A stretch of 36,857 bases of DNA from Hyphococcus sp. Its GTDB lineage: Bacteria; Pseudomonadota; Alphaproteobacteria; Caulobacterales; Parvularculaceae. The stretch lies in the NCBI GenBank assembly GCA_021776245.1, contig JAJFGF010000026.1, positions 1 through 36,857 on the forward strand. Direction: 5' to 3'. The stretch's first letter is position 1; every line of letters begins with the position of its first letter. The position numbers and the translations under genes were made by a program. Positions 32,292 through 36,857 of the stretch are shown here, in pieces. Under the pieces are notes generated by a model. That model had not been told where the DNA came from and did not search any database. It saw only the letters and a program-made list of their open reading frames with translations.

Positions 32292-33950
32292 TTACTCCGC
32301 AGCAGGAACGGTTTGCGAACCCGCCGCATGGGGGATCGGCGCCAGATCAGGCGCCGCAGCGCGTGCAAGGTCGGGGGAATGGATTGTTTTCCAGATATTA
32401 TATAATCCAATCACCGATCCGGCGAAAAACAAAAAGCCGCCAATAGCGCGCCCGACATAATATGGTTTCATGGCGGCCACAGATTCAATAAATGAATAGG
32501 CGAGCGTTCCGTTTTCATTATACGCCCGCCACATCAATCCCTGAATAATGCCGGAATTCCACATGGCGAAAACGTAGATGATGGCGCCGGTCAGGGCGAG
32601 CCAGAAATGAACCTCGATCAGCCTTGGCGAATACATGCGCTCGCGGTTCCAAAGCCACGGCACAAGCGTGTAGATGGAGCCAAAGGTAATCATCGCCACC
32701 CAGCCAAGCGCGCCCGCGTGAACGTGGCCAACAGTCCAATCAGTGTAATGAGATAATGAATTCACCGGGCGAATGGCGAGAAAAGAGCCTTCGAATGTGG
32801 AAAGGCCGTAAAATACCGCGGCCACCATCATGAACCGCAAGGTTGCATCATCCCTGACCTTGTCCCATGCGCCGCGTAGCGTGAGGAGGGCGTTGCCTGC
32901 TGAAGCCCATGACGGCACAAGGAGAACAATCGAAAATGTCATGCCGAGAGTCTGCACCCACTGGGGCAACGCCGTGTAATGCAGATGGTGAGATCCCGCC
33001 CACATATATAAAAACGTGATGCCCCAAAAGCTGATGATTGACAGGCGATAGGAAAAGATTGGGCGCCCGGCGCGTTTGGGCAGGTAATAATAAAGCATCC
33101 CCAAAAAGCCCGCCGTCAGGAAAAACGCAACTGCATTGTGGCCATACCACCATTGGGTCATCGCATCCTGAACGCCTGAAAACAGAGAATAACTCTTCGC
33201 ATGGCCGAGCGAGACGGGGACGGCGAGACTGTTCACAATATGAAGAATGGCGACGATGACGATAAACGCCATAAAGTACCAGTTCGCGACGTAAATGTGT
33301 GGCTCCTTGCGCCGCCTTAGTGTTCTTAAATAGATTGAAAAATACAGCACCCAGATTATGGTCAGGAAAATATCCGCGTACCATTCCGGCTCAGCATATT
33401 CTTTCGACGCAGTAACCCCCATCACATAGCCGGAGACGGCCAGCAGGCAGAATATGTTGAAGCCGATAACGACAATCCACGGGCTCAGTTGATCAACCAG
33501 CCGTGCGCGGGTTGTGCGTTGAAGAACATGAAACGATGTGGCGATAAGGGCGTTGCCGCCGAAACCGAAAATAACAGAGGTTGTGTGAACCGGCCGCAAT
33601 CGCCCGAAACTTGACCAACCAGCGTCAAACGTGGCGTCGGGATAAACCAAAAGCCAGGCGACCCAATCGCCAATAAAGGTTCCGAATATCACCCACAACA
33701 TGCAGAGGATGACGCCGGCTTTAGTTGGATCGTCAAAATAGCGCGTCACGCGTTTCGGGCTGGGATCGGGCCGGTAAAGATCCTTCACGATCAAAAAGAG
33801 TAATCCGAATCCAATGACAAACACCATAAATCCATGAATGCCGAGCAGATCATTCCGGCCTGCTGCGCCGACGATTAGTCCGCCAATCGCCAAAGCGGCT
33901 GACAGTATGATGGCCCATTCACGTTCTGCTTTGGTTAGTTGAGAAATCAT
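32292..33950 (-). CDS. ccoN: cbb3-type cytochrome c oxidase subunit I, CcoN
   Basis: 552 residues, about 12 or more membrane helices. Conserved CcoN elements include HTTSVIFGFGGNALIATSFHVLQRT (low-spin haem region), MTQWWYGHNAVAFFLTAGFLGMLYYYLPKRAGRP (high-spin haem/CuB region), SHHLHYTALPQW and HYTDWTVGHVHAGALGWVAMI. It is the catalytic subunit of the proton-pumping, high-oxygen-affinity terminal oxidase used at low oxygen. First gene of the operon. Confidence 0.95.
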   Translation of the reverse strand: MISQLTKAEREWAIILSAALAIGGLIVGAAGRNDLLGIHGFMVFVIGFGLLFLIVKDLYRPDPSPKRVTRYFDDPTKAGVILCMLWVIFGTFIGDWVAWLLVYPDATFDAGWSSFGRLRPVHTTSVIFGFGGNALIATSFHVLQRTTRARLVDQLSPWIVVIGFNIFCLLAVSGYVMGVTASKEYAEPEWYADIFLTIIWVLYFSIYLRTLRRRKEPHIYVANWYFMAFIVIVAILHIVNSLAVPVSLGHAKSYSLFSGVQDAMTQWWYGHNAVAFFLTAGFLGMLYYYLPKRAGRPIFSYRLSIISFWGITFLYMWAGSHHLHYTALPQWVQTLGMTFSIVLLVPSWASAGNALLTLRGAWDKVRDDATLRFMMVAAVFYGLSTFEGSFLAIRPVNSLSHYTDWTVGHVHAGALGWVAMITFGSIYTLVPWLWNRERMYSPRLIEVHFWLALTGAIIYVFAMWNSGIIQGLMWRAYNENGTLAYSFIESVAAMKPYYVGRAIGGFLFFAGSVIGLYNIWKTIHSPDLARAAAPDLAPIPHAAGSQTVPAAE

Positions 33951-34018
33951 AAGCTTGTTGCGCCCCGTAGCGCGCTCTTTCGGTTCTGATTAAAACTCGG
34001 CTTTTTATTCAGTCAGTG

Positions 34019-34046
34019 ATAATCAGATTATTCGCCTTAATGTCAA
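34019..34046 (-). promoter_or_regulatory. Candidate ccoN promoter
   Basis: Minus strand: TTGACA (34046-34041), 16-bp spacer, GATTAT (34024-34019). It lies about 70 bp upstream of the ccoN start. The -35 is perfect and the -10 matches 4 of 6. The rest of the 33951-34353 spacer contains no gene. Confidence 0.4.
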
Positions 34047-34076
34047 AGCGACGAAATGACGTCCATCCCCAAATGA

Positions 34077-34090
34077 CTGAGCCAAATCAA
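34077..34090. promoter_or_regulatory. Degenerate FNR/FixK-like box upstream of ccoN
   Basis: CTGAGCCAAATCAA compares with the TTGAT-N4-ATCAA consensus: the right half-site is perfect and the left matches 3 of 5. Such sites often drive ccoNOQP under low oxygen. It sits about 70 bp above the predicted start point, further than the usual -41, so it is only a weak candidate. Confidence 0.25.
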
Positions 34091-34353
34091 GCTAGAGAAA
34101 TGCGGCTGCGTATGGAGCTTAATCGCCAATTCTGTTGAAAAACACTTTGATTTGAGCGTTGTTTTCAGCCCGACGGAAGATATCGGCATTACAGCAGACG
34201 TAAGGAGAAACGCTCTGCCAACGAGACCGGACGCGTGACCGCACTGGGTTCACCACTTTCATTAGTCACCGATGCGAACCGACTGAGCGACGAAATCTAA
34301 TCCGTGAAAAAATCGGGTGCAGGCCATACTGAAAAGCCCTTGCCAGGAACCTG

Positions 34354-36660
34354 TCAGGTTGTTTTTAAGCGTTCAGGCTGAACTACTGGCGTAGCTGATC
34401 GTTTGGCTATTGTCGCTTTGAATACGAAATAACAAAAGCAGAATACGCCGACGCTGAACACAATATCTCCCGGCACGCGCATCCATACCAATCCTTCCAT
34501 GACCGGACTGTGCATAAATTCAGCTGAGCGTGCGTGCACATATCCATGCTCAATGCTGGCATATGTTTGCCAAATGCCCTGGGGCAGGAGCGACAGGAAC
34601 GTCATCATGCCCAATCCAATATTGAGCGACCAGAACGCAATTTTTAAGAGCTTCAAATTCCACTGACGCACGTCCGTCAGACCACGCAGACAATACAGCG
34701 TCAATCCCAGACCCAACATGCCATATACTCCGAACAAGGCTGCATGGCCATGATTAGCGGTCGTGTTCAATCCTTGCATATAATAAAGCGCAATCGGTGG
34801 GTTGATCAGGAAGCCGAATAATCCGGCCCCGACCAGGTTCCAAAACAAGACTGCGGCAAAAAACAAGAATGGCCAGCGGTAATTCTCCGCCCACTCGCGC
34901 TTGTGTTCAATTTTTGCGCGGCTATAGGCTTCAAATCCGACGACCATGAGCGGCACAACTTCGAGGGCGGAAATGGACGCGCCAACGGCAATCACCGATG
35001 TTGGCGTACCGCTGAAATAGAGATGGTGGAACGTGCCCAGCACGCCGCCAAACAGAAAGATGACGGTGGCAAACAAAACCATGACGGTTGCTGTCTGGCT
35101 GCGCAGCAATCCCATGCGAACAAAGAGGAGGGAAATAATCGCAGTTGCGAAAACTTCGAAAATCCCTTCAACCCACAAATGCACGACCCACCAGCGCCAA
35201 TATTCCATGATCGAGATGTGGGTATGCTCTCCCCACATCAAGCCAGCAGCATAGAGCAGCCCAATGGCGACAGCGGATATTAAGACAAGCGCCATCAGCG
35301 AGCGGTTTTTTTCACGGGATACCACCGGCCAGAGGGCGCGCAAGACCAGAGCCACCCATAGGAACAGGCCAATAGTCAAATAGATCTGCCAGAATCGACC
35401 AAGATCGACATACTCGTAGCCCTGATGACCGAACCAGAAGTTGCTTGTCAGATTGTCAACGAACCGATGTACAGCGGCCCATTGGCCGGCGAACGAGCCG
35501 ACAACAATGATGAAGAGACTGACGAATAGAAAATTTACGCCGAGTGTTTGAAATTTCGGATCTTTGCCGGCGACCATTGGCCCGACATACAACCCGGTAG
35601 CCAACCACGCTGTGGCGATCCAGAGCACTGCCAACTGGGTGTGCCAAGTGCGACTTACTGCGTAAGGCAGGTAATCTACAAAAGGGAGCCCATACAGACC
35701 CTGTCCTTCGACCGCATAGTGGGCCGTTAGGATGCCCAATAACACTTGCGCTGCAAACATGGCGCAGACCAACCAGAAATATTTGGCTGTCGCGCGCATA
35801 GACGGCGTAATCGTCGCGGTATCCATAATATCTGATTCCGCAAAGCCGGTTTCAGGTTCCTGGTCTGCGTCCCAGACCGTAAATTGTTTGGCATAATACC
35901 AGACCAGAGCGCCGATGCCTGCGAGCAGAATAAGGATCGACGCGAGGCTCCACATCAACGTGCCAGTCGTTGGATTGTTGCCAACGAGAGGTTCATGCGG
36001 CCAGTTGCTGGTATAGGTGATCGTCTTGCCGGGCCGATTGGTTGTGGCGCTCCACGATGTCCAGAAGTAAAAGGCCGAGAGGTCGTGAGCCTCGTCTTCG
36101 GTCAGGACCGCGTTTAGAGGAAAAGCATAGTCTCGCCGCAAGTTAAGGGCCTCTTGATCCGCGCCGACATAGAGCCTGACATAATGCGTCTCAACGGCCT
36201 TGATCGCCTGGGCCCGATTTGCGCTCACTGTGATTGTGCCGGTGGCAGGATCATAAGTATTGCGGCGCATTTCTTCCTGCACGGCAAGCTTATGTATGGC
36301 GTGTTGAGCGTCCTCGGTTATGTCGCCGGATGTGCCCGTGCCTGCTGAAATGGCAATCAGGTTTTGGGCTTCCCGGTGCAGCCAGTCGGCGCTCCAATCG
36401 GGCGCAAGATAGCCGCCATGGCCCCAAATCGAACCTTGCTGCATTCCGCCTATGGATTGCCAGATATTCTGGCCGTTTTGAATATTGTCTTTGGCATAGA
36501 TCATTGCTCCGTCTACGGATATTACCACAGACGGGATAGGTGGTTTCTCATGGTAGATTTCCTTGCCGAGAAACAAAAGCACGCCGAACATTACCACCAT
36601 GCCGACGGTTAGAATAATCCAAAGCCGCTTAATCGAAAATGTTAATTTATAGTTTTCCAC
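34354..36660 (-). CDS. norB: Quinol-dependent nitric oxide reductase (qNOR)
   Basis: 768 residues, the size of single-subunit qNOR rather than the about 450 of cytochrome-dependent NorB. The N-terminal extension shows the qNOR pattern: GKEIYHEKPPIP, NIQNGQNIWQSIGGMQQGSIWGHGGYLAPDWSADWLHREA. The haem-copper-like core follows with multiple helices and histidines (HTQLAVLWIATAWLATGLYVGP, EHTHISIMEYWRWWVVHLWVEGIFEVFATAI, HHLYFSGTP, NHGHAALFGVYGMLGLG). It reduces NO to N2O using quinol. Start is GTG 36660 with GAGGAG about 11 nt upstream. A stand-alone gene, consistent with NO detoxification; no nirK or nirS and no regulator are in the window. Confidence 0.95.
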   Translation of the reverse strand: MENYKLTFSIKRLWIILTVGMVVMFGVLLFLGKEIYHEKPPIPSVVISVDGAMIYAKDNIQNGQNIWQSIGGMQQGSIWGHGGYLAPDWSADWLHREAQNLIAISAGTGTSGDITEDAQHAIHKLAVQEEMRRNTYDPATGTITVSANRAQAIKAVETHYVRLYVGADQEALNLRRDYAFPLNAVLTEDEAHDLSAFYFWTSWSATTNRPGKTITYTSNWPHEPLVGNNPTTGTLMWSLASILILLAGIGALVWYYAKQFTVWDADQEPETGFAESDIMDTATITPSMRATAKYFWLVCAMFAAQVLLGILTAHYAVEGQGLYGLPFVDYLPYAVSRTWHTQLAVLWIATAWLATGLYVGPMVAGKDPKFQTLGVNFLFVSLFIIVVGSFAGQWAAVHRFVDNLTSNFWFGHQGYEYVDLGRFWQIYLTIGLFLWVALVLRALWPVVSREKNRSLMALVLISAVAIGLLYAAGLMWGEHTHISIMEYWRWWVVHLWVEGIFEVFATAIISLLFVRMGLLRSQTATVMVLFATVIFLFGGVLGTFHHLYFSGTPTSVIAVGASISALEVVPLMVVGFEAYSRAKIEHKREWAENYRWPFLFFAAVLFWNLVGAGLFGFLINPPIALYYMQGLNTTANHGHAALFGVYGMLGLGLTLYCLRGLTDVRQWNLKLLKIAFWSLNIGLGMMTFLSLLPQGIWQTYASIEHGYVHARSAEFMHSPVMEGLVWMRVPGDIVFSVGVFCFCYFVFKATIAKRSATPVVQPERLKTT

Positions 36661-36777
36661 GACTTTAGTACTCCTCTATTGGTCGTAAATTCAAAGTCGA
36701 ACACTAGCTGGCACTATGGCCTGCCGCCGGTTTGATGGACGCCGAGATAAGGTGTTTAGATGGAACCGGAGGATATC

Positions 36778-36857
36778 ATGGGAAGACGGCGAACCCACAG
36801 TCAAGAGTTCAAGCATGAAGCTGTAAGGCTGATTGTTGAGCGCGGCATATCGGCGGC
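36778..36857 (+). mobile_element. IS3-family OrfA, 5' end (partial)
   Basis: ATG 36778 with GGAGG at 36768-36772 opens MGRRRTHSQEFKHEAVRLIVERGIS, the standard N-terminal helix-turn-helix of IS3-family OrfA (FKxEAVRLxxExG). It runs off the window. The element's left end is probably within 36710-36770, so it lies directly behind the norB promoter region. Confidence 0.85.

Noticed and set aside
34345-34366. AACCTG-T-CAGGTT followed by GTTTTT at the end of norB, looking like a terminator.
   Set aside because: It overlaps the norB stop codon and the T-run is on the opposite strand. With a 1-nt loop it cannot form a normal hairpin.

Overview
The window reads as a piece of an alphaproteobacterial chromosome, probably an aerobic to microaerobic marine or environmental lineage (Parvularculales, Caulobacterales or Hyphomonadaceae-like). 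This is inferred from gene content: a large TonB-dependent receptor, Tat-exported enzymes, class I PHA synthase and a ccoNOQP oxidase. The DNA is moderately GC-rich. No rRNA, tRNA or CRISPR array was seen.

Layout. (1) 1-848: transposon debris, with the 3' end of an IS3-type transposase, a possible degraded gene and the 5' end of an IS630-type transposase. (2) 849-7090: a catabolic or uptake island with an M19 dipeptidase, a TonB-dependent receptor, a MarR regulator, two RidA-family proteins that both carry export signals, and a PhyH-type dioxygenase. A three-half-site dyad lies between the divergent marR and first ridA genes. (3) 7091-8067: a decayed metallo-beta-lactamase-fold gene, a structured element and a c'-like cytochrome lipoprotein. 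(4) 8202-15570: a multidrug-type ABC-2 exporter resembling E. coli ybhGFSR, with an added NodT-type outer-membrane channel and a CecR-like TetR regulator. (5) 15693-16157: a CMD/AhpD-like protein.

(6) 16500-26469: a long plus-strand array, tightly or translationally coupled in places: phaC, fabI, a MaoC-Pta fusion, ackA, patatin lipase, LOG protein, small membrane protein, beta-CASP nuclease and cytochrome b561. It looks like a carbon/redox overflow operon linking acyl-CoA, PHA and acyl-phosphate. Its promoter holds a clear AGTAC-N4-GTACT dyad. A strong hairpin ends it and a dead integrase-type transposase follows.

(7) 27056-33950, minus strand: ccoN-O-Q-P, a 69-aa protein, a DUF2189 membrane protein, ccoI and ccoS. 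The usual ccoG and ccoH are absent from their normal place. (8) 34354-36660: a quinol-dependent nitric oxide reductase. (9) 36778 to the end: the start of an IS3-family orfA. Regions 6 to 8 together suggest adaptation to low oxygen: high-affinity respiration, NO detoxification, and PHA or acetyl-phosphate as carbon and electron sinks.

The most unusual parts are the envelope-targeted RidA/dipeptidase/TonB module and the ccoGH-less cbb3 cluster with DUF2189. Most other genes belong to known families in recognisable neighbourhoods. All functional calls rest on motif recognition by eye; no database search was run.
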